A stretch of DNA of 64,000 nt, taken from Caldilineaceae bacterium (GTDB lineage Bacteria; Chloroflexota; Anaerolineae; Caldilineales; Caldilineaceae). Of the stretch, positions 43,418 through 52,530 are shown in pieces. A program made the position numbers and the translations under genes. The stretch lies in contig JADLDO010000054.1 in the NCBI GenBank assembly GCA_020846635.1, positions 62,001 to 126,000 on the forward strand, given 5' to 3'. Below the pieces are notes generated by a model. That model saw only the letters and a program-made list of their open reading frames with translations. It ran no database searches and was not told the DNA's origin. Within the stretch, counting starts at the first letter, position 1. Each line of letters begins with the position of its first letter.

Positions 43418-44046
43418 GTCAGCTCCAACGGCTTAATCACCATTGCCTGGCTATAGCGGGGCGTAATCACCAGCGCATAACGACCAGGAGGCACATGCTC
43501 TAGCTGAAAACGGCCATTGCCATCGCTCTGCGTCTCCAGCGCAACTGTGGAACTCTCAGCAGCCATCAGCTCGACGAGGGCAAGCCCGCTTTTGCCATCA
43601 GTGGTCTCGGTCATCAACTCACCGACGAGACGCAGCAGCCCATTTTGTGGCTCAATCATCAACTCAATTTCTGCCGTGTCGGTTCCATAGAGTATCCGAT
43701 AGCTCGAACGGTTGCCGTTGCGTACACCGGCAGTGAGCATCTGGTCGCGGCTGTCCCATAGGGGTAAAGCCGCGACCCATTCGGCCAAGTTACCTAGCAG
43801 GTCACCAAGCGATCTACGGCCCGCGCCAGCTTGGCGCGCCTGCGTAAAAACCTCGAAATAGCGCTCCTCCACTGCATGCGCCACTTGGCTGCGTCGTGCA
43901 ACCTCAAAGTCATCACGCAATTGCGCCAACGCCGCAAAGTGACTTTGGCACGCAGCGCAGAGACGCAGGTGATCAACCTCCGCAGGGGTCAGGGCCACAC
44001 CATCCCAAATATTGCCCATCATGCGCTCTTCTGCTAGATGCTCCAT
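43414..44046 (-). CDS. Anti-sigma-like zinc-finger protein with C-terminal beta-sandwich
   Basis: 211 residues from ATG 44046, chosen because GAAGGAG lies 5 nt upstream; the frame is open to a TTG at 44091. An HX3CX2C anti-sigma zinc motif is visible as H26, C30 and C33 in 'HLRLCAACQ'. Residues about 130-211 form a carboxypeptidase-regulatory-like sandwich ('GRFQLEHVPPGRYALV'). There is no membrane helix, so this would be a soluble anti-sigma factor. It lies 126 bp after the sigma gene and overlaps the CHAT gene by 4 bp. Confidence 0.75.
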   Translation of the reverse strand: MEHLAEERMMGNIWDGVALTPAEVDHLRLCAACQSHFAALAQLRDDFEVARRSQVAHAVEERYFEVFTQARQAGAGRRSLGDLLGNLAEWVAALPLWDSRDQMLTAGVRNGNRSSYRILYGTDTAEIELMIEPQNGLLRLVGELMTETTDGKSGLALVELMAAESSTVALETQSDGNGRFQLEHVPPGRYALVITPRYSQAMVIKPLELT

Positions 44047-44172
44047 AGCGGCTCCTTCGCCTCGCCTTTCATCCTTGCCCAATTTGTCCAATGATCCGGC
44101 GACTCTCCGTCATCGCCGCCTATCCATGTAGTGGCACACAGGCCCTGCGAAAATACATTCAGGACTCACCAA

Positions 44173-44778
44173 CTACTCACTGCTCGTAATCCCTAAACCC
44201 TCTAGAATCAGACGCAGTTGCGCCAGGCAGCGGTTACGCGTCGGCCCAATGCTGCCTTTGGGCATACTCAACCGTGTGCTGATTTCTTCATACGATGGCT
44301 CGTCGATGTCTAAAAAGATCAGACTCAGCAACTGGCGACATCGCTCGCCCAAATGGCTCATTCCTGTTTGTAATGCTGCCTGACGGTCCCATCCTGCCAC
44401 CAACTCGGTATAGGTCATGACCTGTGCATGGCCTACCAGATTGCCGCGCAGCATTTCGTTCTCGGCCACATCCACCGCTGCATCCGGTTGCTCTTGCCGC
44501 CGTCGCTGCATCATGCGCCAACTCACCCGGCGCGCCGTGGTCAGCAGCCATCCTCCTAGGCGCTCCGGCTCCTCGATACGCTCAAGTTGTTGGGCAAGTG
44601 CCCAAAAGACCTCCTGCCCCACATCCTCGATCTCGCCGCTGCTCAGCCCATAGCGCACAGGCACAGAATGGACCAGACGCCCATAGCGTTTCACGATCAA
44701 TTGCCACGCCTGGCTATCGCCCTTTTGACAGCGCTGGAGCAGTTCGGCGTTGCTCGGTTCCTCAATTTGGGTCAGCAT
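44173..44778 (-). CDS. ECF-type RNA polymerase sigma factor
   Basis: 201 residues. Region 2 is 'WQLIVKRYGRLVHSVPVRYGL' through 'EDVGQEVFWALAQQLERI', and region 4 is 'LSLIFLDIDEPSYEEISTRL' followed by 'MPKGSIGPTRNRCLAQLR', the SIGPxRxR end typical of the ECF group. No region 1 or 3 is present. It is first in the unit with the zinc-finger, CHAT and subtilase genes, which are its probable targets. Three partial 13-bp repeats lie just upstream. Confidence 0.93.
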   Translation of the reverse strand: MLTQIEEPSNAELLQRCQKGDSQAWQLIVKRYGRLVHSVPVRYGLSSGEIEDVGQEVFWALAQQLERIEEPERLGGWLLTTARRVSWRMMQRRRQEQPDAAVDVAENEMLRGNLVGHAQVMTYTELVAGWDRQAALQTGMSHLGERCRQLLSLIFLDIDEPSYEEISTRLSMPKGSIGPTRNRCLAQLRLILEGLGITSSE

Positions 44779-45080
44779 ACAGATGTGCCCGCTTCTGCAA
44801 AACTTCGAATTTCTGTTTATTCAACACGTCTCGATCATTGCTCTTGATCATTGCTCTTGATCATTAAAACGCGATCTCTAATCTGCAAACATATCACGCG
44901 GCGCGGCAAGCGCAAAGGTCAGGATTGGCAGATGCGATCAAAATAACGTACGATAAATGTAGGATAGCAGCAGCAATGCGCCCACCGCAATCCATTGCTT
45001 GCCGCTTGGTCTCACATCGATTTCAGACATCGATTTCACACTCTGATTTCATACTGTACGAAAGTACGCTGGCTCGACAA
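44779..45080. other. Divergent intergenic region, sigma gene / ABC ATPase gene
   Basis: About 300 bp. It holds the 13-bp direct repeats listed separately and must carry both divergent promoters. I see no convincing sigma-70 boxes and no RNA gene. Confidence 0.5.
44833..44865. repeat. 13-bp direct repeats upstream of the sigma gene
   Basis: Unit gatcattgctctt at 44833-44845 and 44846-44858, followed by a 7-bp partial copy (44859-44865). The position, 55-88 bp before the sigma ATG, suits a regulatory site. Confidence 0.6.
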
Positions 45081-46079
45081 ATGCCTACGACAAACGCAAT
45101 CCAAGCCCAAGCCTTGACCAAAGAGTTTCAAACCGCCGGTGGCGACGTGGTTCATGCCCTGGTGGGGCTGGATCTAACGGTACGACCCGGCGAGATCTAT
45201 GCGCTGCTTGGCCCGAACGGCGCAGGCAAAACCACCACGCTCTCGATTCTCACGACGCTGCTCCTGCCCACCAGCGGCACAGCCACCGTGGCGGGTTTCG
45301 ATGTTGTGCGCCAGCCTGCCGAAGTGCGCCGCCGCATCGGTGTCACCTTTCAGGAGATCGTCCTCGACCAGATGCTCACGGGACGTCATCTGCTCGATTT
45401 CCACGGTCAACTCTACGGTCAACCGCCCGCTGAACGCCGCGCCGCCATTAAAGAGTTGGCGGCACTCGTCGAACTGGAAGATGTCCTTGATCGCCAGGTC
45501 AGTACCTACTCCGGCGGCATGAAACGTCGCCTCGAATTGGCGCGTGGCCTGATGACCCGCCCCCAACTGCTCTTTCTAGATGAACCGACGCAAGGACTTG
45601 ACCCCCAAAACCGCGCCGGCATCTGGCGCTATATTCGTCGCCTGCGCGATGAGATGGGCATTACGCTGCTGCTCACCACCCACTATATGGACGAGGCAGA
45701 GCAGTTGTCCGACCGCGTCGGCATCGTCGATCACGGGCAGATGATCACCGAGGGAACGCCCGCGGCCCTCGTCTCCCAATTGGGCGCGGATGTCGTCCAA
45801 CTCGAAGGGGAAGGTGAACTCCAGCCATTGATCGATGCGCTCCAGGCCGAATCCTACGTCGCCCAGGTGAGCCATGCGCGCCCCAACGGAAATGCTGAAG
45901 GCGAGCCACCAACGACGACCCAACTGCTGCAAATCGGCGTAGACCAGGGCGACCGTCGTCTTGTATCCGTCCTCAACATCGCCGCCGCGCAAGGCTTCCA
46001 AGTCCAATCCGTCACCGTCAACCGCCCCAGCCTGGGCCAAGTCTTTCTGGCGCACACTGGCTACGCCCTGCGCGATTAG
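45081..46079 (+). CDS. ABC transporter ATPase, DrrA/CcmA type
   Basis: 332 residues from ATG 45081; the open frame upstream (to 44925) does not read like protein. Walker A is 'GPNGAGKTT' at 44-52, signature 'YSGGMKRRL' near 143, Walker B 'LLFLDEPTQGLDP' near 166 and the H-loop 'TTHYMDEAEQ' near 202. A C-terminal 80-residue extension is typical of multidrug/polyketide export ATPases. The expected ABC-2 permease gene is not next to it; an inverted-repeat terminator and fabF on the other strand follow. Its partner is encoded elsewhere. Confidence 0.92.
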   Translation: MPTTNAIQAQALTKEFQTAGGDVVHALVGLDLTVRPGEIYALLGPNGAGKTTTLSILTTLLLPTSGTATVAGFDVVRQPAEVRRRIGVTFQEIVLDQMLTGRHLLDFHGQLYGQPPAERRAAIKELAALVELEDVLDRQVSTYSGGMKRRLELARGLMTRPQLLFLDEPTQGLDPQNRAGIWRYIRRLRDEMGITLLLTTHYMDEAEQLSDRVGIVDHGQMITEGTPAALVSQLGADVVQLEGEGELQPLIDALQAESYVAQVSHARPNGNAEGEPPTTTQLLQIGVDQGDRRLVSVLNIAAAQGFQVQSVTVNRPSLGQVFLAHTGYALRD

Positions 46080-46146
46080 CATACCCTTCCCTGAATCCGT
46101 CCGTCATCGCCGCGCAACACATAATGAGTTCATCAATACACAAAAA

Positions 46147-46176
46147 GGGAGCAGTCGTCATGACTGCTCCCTTCTC
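46147..46176. terminator. Bidirectional terminator between ABC ATPase and fabF
   Basis: A 10-bp stem gggagcagtc (46147-46156) / gactgctccc (46162-46171) has aaaaa on the left and ttctc on the right. Confidence 0.75.
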
Positions 46177-46223
46177 ATAAACCAACGCATATCAAAACGT
46201 AGTTCAAACGGAGACTTTCAGTT

Positions 46224-47477
46224 TTACGCCCCGTTCCCATTCAGCCCATCAACACGCCCCAGCACTGCCACCACATTTTGCCCGCCAAAACCAAAGGCGT
46301 TGACAATCGCGTACTTTGCATCCGCCGCTTGGGCGACATTGCCGACAATCGGAATGTCAATCGTGGGGTCGGGTGTATAGTTGATCGTCGGTGGCATCAT
46401 GCCCCCGCGCAAAGCCATCACCGCAGCCACAGCCGACTGTGCGCCCGCTGCGCCCAGGCCATGCCCGATCATGCTCTTGATGCTGGTGATCTTCATGTCA
46501 TAGACACGCTCACCAAAGGCCTTCTTCAGCGCCTTCGCTTCGCCCGCATCATTCAGCACCGTACCTGTGCCGTGTGCAAAGACCAGACCAATATCCTGAG
46601 GCTCCAATTTGGCGCTTTTGACAGCGCCGGATAACGCCCGCGCAGCGCCATCCCCCTCTGGGTCGGGCGCCGTAATATGATAGGCATCGCCCGTCAAGCG
46701 TCCACCCAACACCTCTGCATAGATCTTGGCCCCACGCTTGCGCGCATGTTCCTCTGTCTCCAAGATCAACGAGCAGGCACCTTCACCAGAGACAAAGCCG
46801 TCACGGTCCACCGAAAAAGGGCGGCAGGCATGTTCCGGGTCATCCATGCGGCTGGAGAGGGGGCCCATGCGCCCAAAGGCCGACATCGTCAGAACCGAAA
46901 CGGCTGACTCCGCGCCGCCGGCAATGATGACATCCGCCTCACCCCGCTGCAAGAAGTGATAACCCTCAATAATTGAATAGTGACCGCTGGCACAGGCCGC
47001 GGTGCTGGTCATGATCGGCCCGCGCGCGCCTGTCTCAATCGAAACCAAACAACTCACCGCATTCGCCATCGCCGCAGGCACCACAAACGGCCCCACCGAG
47101 CGCCATGTCTTTTCAGCCATGCCCAGCGCGGCAAACTCAATCTCTGTAATGCCGCCCCCCCCGGTTGCCATCATCACACCCACATTGTCGCGGTTGCTTT
47201 CGTCGATGACGAAGTTCGCATCCTCCAAAGCCTGCTTGGCGGCGGCAATGGCAAATTGGGTAGACCGCGCTGTGCGTCGTGTCAGCTTGCGATCCATATA
47301 GTCGCCTGCGTCAAAATCTTTCACCTCACAGGCAATGTTCCACGGCATATCACCAGTCTCAAACTGTTCGATCCGGGCTGCGCCAGATTTCCCCACCAGC
47401 AAATTCTGCCAAAACGTTTCAACATCATTCCCAACCGGGGTAATAGCGCCCATCCCAGTAATAAAGACGCGTGTCAT
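46224..47477 (-). CDS. fabF: 3-oxoacyl-ACP synthase II (KAS II)
   Basis: 417 residues that elongate acyl-ACP with malonyl-ACP. The Cys-His-His triad is complete: C162 in 'TAACASGHYS', H302 in 'FAHGTGT' and H339 in 'SMIGHGLGAAG'. Length and motifs match FabF. The 'HGTGT' version (instead of HATST) is common among related ketosynthases. TTAGGAG precedes the ATG. No acpP or other fab gene is adjacent. It is divergent from recQ. Confidence 0.93.
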   Translation of the reverse strand: MTRVFITGMGAITPVGNDVETFWQNLLVGKSGAARIEQFETGDMPWNIACEVKDFDAGDYMDRKLTRRTARSTQFAIAAAKQALEDANFVIDESNRDNVGVMMATGGGGITEIEFAALGMAEKTWRSVGPFVVPAAMANAVSCLVSIETGARGPIMTSTAACASGHYSIIEGYHFLQRGEADVIIAGGAESAVSVLTMSAFGRMGPLSSRMDDPEHACRPFSVDRDGFVSGEGACSLILETEEHARKRGAKIYAEVLGGRLTGDAYHITAPDPEGDGAARALSGAVKSAKLEPQDIGLVFAHGTGTVLNDAGEAKALKKAFGERVYDMKITSIKSMIGHGLGAAGAQSAVAAVMALRGGMMPPTINYTPDPTIDIPIVGNVAQAADAKYAIVNAFGFGGQNVVAVLGRVDGLNGNGA

Positions 47478-47944
47478 TTACCGTTTTGCTCCTAATTCAA
47501 ACTATGGCTAATTCTTACCTTGTGCAGGATCATATGATCGCTGCTACCAATCACCGTCGCTAACAAATCGGCTTAATCTGCCAGCGTAACGGACTTCTAT
47601 ACAGTCATCTATACGAGCTATAACACCCATGAGAATAAAAAGTAGTGATGACTTTTAGCTTATGTACCATCCTTATGTACCTGCACTGTGAACCCGGTTC
47701 ATGCTCAGGACGGATACACCCAATTGCGGGCACACGATTAGCACACGATTATAGGAAAGCTCACTCCTCAGGTCAAACTATCGAGCGCGCAAAGAGACAG
47801 ATGGCACAGCGCGCCAAAGCCCGTAGCACGCCGAGGTTGACATCTCCTCTGGCTTCAGTGTATGGTTGCCCTGGAGCACTGCGCCAACTGTGCGTAGGTT
47901 CGTTTGACCAACTACCATCACTTGCTACAGGATTGGATGCAAGA
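47478..47944. other. Divergent intergenic region, fabF / recQ-like gene
   Basis: About 470 bp if the RecQ protein starts at 47945. A perfect 11-bp tandem repeat gcacacgatta lies at 47730-47740 and 47741-47751; TTGCGG (47724) and GATTAT (47747) around it are spaced 17 bp and could be a weak promoter. The frame of recQ is open from 47645, so an earlier start (for example 47801) would shorten this gap. Confidence 0.45.
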
Positions 47945-50900
47945 ATGTCCATGCCGATGGGATCACCGGAATCTACCACCGCTGTCACAGGGCCAACCCT
48001 TTCTCGATTCAATCTGACAGCATCGCATCTGGCATCGCTTCCGCCCGAAGTGCGCGACCAAGTCATGGATTATCTGCAAGCATGGGGAACCCCCGCCGAA
48101 CAGCTTGCTGTCGTACAAATTCTGCGCGACACCCACGGCCCTCTCCTCTTTTTACTGGACTACCATGCCCTCGCCGCGCTCGCGCAAGGCAACGCCGATC
48201 TCGCGTTGGAGATCATCGAACGACGCCAGCGGCGCGGGGCGACCATTGCCAGCCAGGCCATCGAAGCGCGCGCGCTGCGCGCTGCCGGGCATGCCGATCA
48301 TGCCCTCGCCGTTGCCGACGACATCAGCCAGGCCAACCCGCGCCATTCCCTGGTGGTGCGTACTGCCGCCGCCATCTACACGGCTGAGGGACGCTTTGAA
48401 CAGGCAGAAGCGCTCATGAACGCCTACCTTCTGCACCGTCCCCATGACCTGACCGTCGAACTTGCCTTCGCCCAACTCGCATGGCAGGCCGGGCAAACGG
48501 CCCTGGCAAAAGATCATATTGAACGCTTGGGCGCAGGCATTCCGGCGGACCTGGATGACCAAGAGTTGCAGCAGTTGGCCGACCTGCACGCGGCCCTGGA
48601 GAACGAGCAGAGCGCCTTAGCTGTACGGCTAGAGTTGGAGCGACGTCGCCAGCAGCAGACCGAGCAGCTTACCGCGGCACTTGCGCCCTATGTCGCGCAG
48701 GATGGCGGCCAGGTGTACGACCTGGAGGAGCTATACCGCAAGCTAAACGGCCCTGACGCGATTGCTCTCACGCGCGACGAGCGCCGCAACATTCAGCTTG
48801 AGGCCGCCCGTCACTTTGGCTTCACCCGCCTGCGCGAAGGGCAGACCGAAACCATTGCTGCCATCCTGCGTGAAGAATCGATCCTGGCCGTCATGCCCAC
48901 CGGCGCAGGCAAATCACTCTGCTACCAACTCCCCGCGCTCATCCTGCCCAAACCCACCCTGGTCATTAGCCCGCTGATTGCCCTCATGAAAGACCAGGTG
49001 GAAAGTCTGCCCGCCGCCGCCCGCCGCCAAGCCACCTTTATCAACAGCACCTTGACCGATGCGGAACTAGCGGCGCGCTTAGAGGGTGTGGCGCGCGGCG
49101 ACTACAAGCTGATCTATGCCGCACCCGAACGGCTGCGCCAACTCCCTTTCCTGCGTGCCTTGCGTAACGCCGGGCTGGCCCTCTTTGTCGTGGATGAAGC
49201 CCACTGTGTCAGCCTTTGGGGTCATGACTTCCGTCCCGACTATCTCTTTATTCAGGAAGCGCGCCATGAACTGGGCGACCCTCCTGCGCTCGCCATGACC
49301 GCTACTGCCCCACCCCGTGTGCGCGATGAGATTATTGACTACATCAGCGGAACCAGCGGGCCAAGCCAGCAGCCCAGTGCTGAGGGCAGCCCAGAACAAG
49401 CCATCCATCCACAGCGCCCGCGCGTGATGGCGCTCGACATCTTCCGCAACAACTTGCACCTCTCGGCGCTCCACTTCCACAACGAAGAGGAGAAGCTGAC
49501 CGCACTGCTCCAATTTGTCACCACCACCGAAGGCAGCGGCATTGTTTATGTCAACAGTCGTCACAAGGCCGAATCTCTTGCCTTTGCCTTGCGTGAGGCG
49601 GGTGTCGCCGCGGAAGCCTATCACGCAGGCATCGAGAGCCGCGGTGCAGTGCAAGACCGTTTTATGTCTGATAAAACCCGCATCGTTGTCGCGACCATTG
49701 CCTTTGGCATGGGCATCGACAAGTCGGATATTCGCTTTATTGTTCATTTCCACCCATCACGCAGCTTGGCAGCCTATTACCAGGAGGTTGGCCGCGCCGG
49801 TCGCGACGGCAAGCCGAGTCAAGGCGTTCTCTTCTACAGCAACAACGATTGGGCCAACCTGCGCCGTTGGGCGAAGGCCGACGAATACAATGCAGACCTG
49901 CTGGAGCGCGTCCTGGCCGCGGTGGCAACCCAACTGGGCATCCATCCCAGCGAAGATCAGCCTGCCGCGCAAACCACATCCATCAGCGGCCCTGTCGATC
50001 TGCGCCGCCTTCAGCAGGTGCTCGCCATAGACGAAACCACCCTGCGCGTGGCAGTCAGTATGCTCGAACGCTGCGAGCTCTTAGCGCGCGGCTTTGATGT
50101 CCCTCAGGAGCTTGTCATTACCTTGCCGCGCCGCCTCCCTGCTGCCGCCAAACTCGATCCTGAGTTTGAGCGCTTGCTACGCGGGTTGGCGCTTGGGCCG
50201 GGTCAGGATGCATCCTTCAAGACCAGTGACATCGCCAACTTTATGGGGTGGGAACTGGACGCCACAGAGCCAAATCTGCTCGATTGGGAAGCGCAAGGCT
50301 TTCTGCAACTCAAGAGCAGCCGCCGCGCCATGTTGGTAGAACTGATGCCGCAGCCGGAGGATATGCGCGAACGCATCGAACGCATGTTGAGCCAGTCGGC
50401 AGCCGTCGCCCAACGGCGCATCGACGATGTTGTGGGCTATGCCACCACCGAGGATTGCCGCCACGGCTACATCAGCGCCCATTTTGGCAGCCCGCCCCGC
50501 ACCCATTGCGACGTTTGCGACAACTGCACAGGCATCCTCCCAGACCTGCCCCACGGCACAGAGTCCCTGCACACGCTCCCCGACGATGCTGATGTCGAAC
50601 CTATGATCATTGATTGCTTGATGAGTCTCCCCCGCCCGGTGGGTCGTGGTGGTTTGGCGCGCATCTTGACGGGGAGCCTGCGCGCCCCTGTCACGCCGGA
50701 CAAAGCGCGCCATCATGGACGCCTCAAGGCGATGGGGGAGAGCGCCATCATGGGCATCGTCGATGATCTCATTGCCGACAACCGCCTACGCCAATATGAG
50801 CGTCAAGGCTATCCCGTCCTGGCGCCCACATTGCGCGGGCGCACAGAGGCCGAAGTATGGCTGGCAGAGCATCCCGAACTGGCACAGATGGGCGAAGCGC

Positions 50901-51502
50901 CGCCTATTGAGGAAGGCAGCGCAGACGAACCTGGCGAAGAAGCCGCGGGTGACAAATATACGGCGCTCCAAAAGGCCATTTGGCTCTGGCGCAGGCGCAG
51001 CGCCGAGGAACAAGGCCAGCCCCCCTATATGATCATGAGCAACGAACTCATCTTGCGTATCGCAGAGAGCCGCCCGCAGACCCTAGACGAACTGGCCCAA
51101 TTACCGGGCATGGGCGCCCAACGGCTGGAACACTATGGCCCGACCCTGCTCGATCTGATCCATCTCAACCCAGCCCAGCCCGGTGATGCTGATTTGATTA
51201 CCATGCAGCGCAATGAGCCTCGCCCCAGCAGCTCCAGCTATGCCTCTGCCGCACCGGCTGTTTCACCCCAAGTAGAACGGCGCATCTATCTCAAGCTGCA
51301 AGAAGTACGTCAGAAGATCGCCGTTGCCGACCGCTCGAAGCCCTACCAGGTTGCCAACAATACATTGCTAAAGACAATTGCCCAGCAGGCCCCCACAGAG
51401 GAAGCGGCCCTGGAGCAGATCCCCGGCTTCCGCACCAGTGGCCTTGTTGCACAGACCACCCAAATCGTCACCTTCATCCGTGAATTTCGCAATGGCACCT
51501 AG
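47945..51502 (+). CDS. RecQ-family DNA helicase with TPR-like N-terminus and two HRDC domains
   Basis: 1185 residues from ATG 47945; the frame is open from 47645 but its first 100 codons read poorly. Residues 1-250 form TPR-like helices ('ALEIIERRQRRG', 'AEGRFEQAEALMNAYLL'). The helicase has Walker A 'MPTGAGKSLCYQLPAL' near 318, 'VVDEAHCVSLWGHDFRPDY' near 415, and motif VI 'YYQEVGRAGRDG'. A RecQ zinc site 'CRHGYISAHF' with 'HCDVCDNC' lies near 838-861. Two HRDC domains follow (about 1019-1075 and 1109-1178). It unwinds DNA in repair. It is roughly twice the usual RecQ length. Confidence 0.92.
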   Translation: MSMPMGSPESTTAVTGPTLSRFNLTASHLASLPPEVRDQVMDYLQAWGTPAEQLAVVQILRDTHGPLLFLLDYHALAALAQGNADLALEIIERRQRRGATIASQAIEARALRAAGHADHALAVADDISQANPRHSLVVRTAAAIYTAEGRFEQAEALMNAYLLHRPHDLTVELAFAQLAWQAGQTALAKDHIERLGAGIPADLDDQELQQLADLHAALENEQSALAVRLELERRRQQQTEQLTAALAPYVAQDGGQVYDLEELYRKLNGPDAIALTRDERRNIQLEAARHFGFTRLREGQTETIAAILREESILAVMPTGAGKSLCYQLPALILPKPTLVISPLIALMKDQVESLPAAARRQATFINSTLTDAELAARLEGVARGDYKLIYAAPERLRQLPFLRALRNAGLALFVVDEAHCVSLWGHDFRPDYLFIQEARHELGDPPALAMTATAPPRVRDEIIDYISGTSGPSQQPSAEGSPEQAIHPQRPRVMALDIFRNNLHLSALHFHNEEEKLTALLQFVTTTEGSGIVYVNSRHKAESLAFALREAGVAAEAYHAGIESRGAVQDRFMSDKTRIVVATIAFGMGIDKSDIRFIVHFHPSRSLAAYYQEVGRAGRDGKPSQGVLFYSNNDWANLRRWAKADEYNADLLERVLAAVATQLGIHPSEDQPAAQTTSISGPVDLRRLQQVLAIDETTLRVAVSMLERCELLARGFDVPQELVITLPRRLPAAAKLDPEFERLLRGLALGPGQDASFKTSDIANFMGWELDATEPNLLDWEAQGFLQLKSSRRAMLVELMPQPEDMRERIERMLSQSAAVAQRRIDDVVGYATTEDCRHGYISAHFGSPPRTHCDVCDNCTGILPDLPHGTESLHTLPDDADVEPMIIDCLMSLPRPVGRGGLARILTGSLRAPVTPDKARHHGRLKAMGESAIMGIVDDLIADNRLRQYERQGYPVLAPTLRGRTEAEVWLAEHPELAQMGEAPPIEEGSADEPGEEAAGDKYTALQKAIWLWRRRSAEEQGQPPYMIMSNELILRIAESRPQTLDELAQLPGMGAQRLEHYGPTLLDLIHLNPAQPGDADLITMQRNEPRPSSSSYASAAPAVSPQVERRIYLKLQEVRQKIAVADRSKPYQVANNTLLKTIAQQAPTEEAALEQIPGFRTSGLVAQTTQIVTFIREFRNGT

Positions 51503-51544
51503 CCTTTGTCAGCAAACCATCTTTCTGCTGTCAGCCTCCTGTCG

Positions 51545-51573
51545 TTGCAAGGCATCCAGTGGCACGTTATAAT
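51545..51573 (+). promoter_or_regulatory. Sigma-70-type promoter of pspA
   Basis: TTGCAA (51545-51550), 17 bp, TATAAT (51568-51573). It lies about 110 bp before the pspA ATG. Confidence 0.7.
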
Positions 51574-51690
51574 AAATGCTAGGATAGAACGTTAGAAAAC
51601 CAGGCAGCACAGACGTATCCCGGTGTGTATCCGGCAGGTAAACGCCCAAAGTACTCATATGTCGCTCGCTATGAGGAGGAACAAAGGATC

Positions 51691-52371
51691 ATGGCATCTC
51701 TACTAGACAAAGTTTCGACCCTGATTTCGGCCAACCTGCACTATATGGTTGACCAGGCGCTTCAGAACAACAGCCCCGCCGTCATCGATCAATACATTCG
51801 CCAGGTCGAATCCAACCTAGCGGATCTCGAAGACGCTGCCGCTGCGGTCGGCGGCGAAGTCAAGGGCATTCAGCGCCGCTTGACCGAGCAAGAGCAAAAA
51901 CTCGCCGAGATGGATCGGGCCATTGATGCCTTCCTGGTGGAAGGCAACGAATCGGCTGCCGTGGCTGTGCAAAGCCGCTATAACAGCTCCAAGCGTTTGG
52001 TCGAAGCCTATCAAGAGCAGTTGACCCGCCAGGATGAGGAATTCAAGAATCTCCTGAGCGCCAAAGTGAAATTGGAAGCCCGCCTGGCGACCATGAAGGC
52101 CGAGCGCGAAGAACTTACCGCCCTGTTGGAACTTGCCAAGAGCAAGGAGACAACAGTCCGAGCCGTCAAGAGCCTCAAGGACCTGACCGGCTCCGGGGAT
52201 GCCGACATCGCCCGCATTGCCAACAGCATCCGCTCCCGCCTGGATAAGGCTTCTACTGCCAGCGAAATGCAGTCGGCAAGCCTTGATGCGCAGATGGACG
52301 AAGTATTGGAAAAAAGCGCCCTGGACACGCAGTTGGCCGAGCGCAGACGCAAACTGGGCATCGCCCACTAA
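51691..52371 (+). CDS. pspA: PspA/IM30 family membrane-stress protein
   Basis: 226 residues from ATG 51691, chosen because GAGGAGGAACAAAGG precedes it. It is almost entirely coiled coil: 'MASLLDKVSTLISANLHYMVDQ' (start), then long heptads to residue 140. PspA/Vipp1 proteins are ESCRT-III-like and bind the inner face of the membrane to protect it. A consensus promoter and a terminator-like hairpin (52391-52422) bracket the gene. The next four genes, though separately terminated, are on the same strand and may share its stress role. Confidence 0.9.
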   Translation: MASLLDKVSTLISANLHYMVDQALQNNSPAVIDQYIRQVESNLADLEDAAAAVGGEVKGIQRRLTEQEQKLAEMDRAIDAFLVEGNESAAVAVQSRYNSSKRLVEAYQEQLTRQDEEFKNLLSAKVKLEARLATMKAEREELTALLELAKSKETTVRAVKSLKDLTGSGDADIARIANSIRSRLDKASTASEMQSASLDAQMDEVLEKSALDTQLAERRRKLGIAH

Positions 52372-52390
52372 GGCACGATTGTAGAAACGT

Positions 52391-52422
52391 TGCGCCCGCC
52401 GCCCGTCGGGTAGGCGGGCGCA
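52391..52422 (+). terminator. Hairpin after pspA
   Basis: A 10-bp GC-rich stem tgcgcccgcc/ggcgggcgca (52391-52400 with 52413-52422) and 12-nt loop; the U-tract is weak. Confidence 0.65.
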
Positions 52423-52530
52423 CCTTCTTAAGCTCTCCTATTTCATGGATGGCTCTCCCTGTGTGCCGGTTGGCGTCCCGTCCTACGGGCCGGCAGCCAC
52501 CTGGCACACCGTGACGAAAAGTAAATCAGC

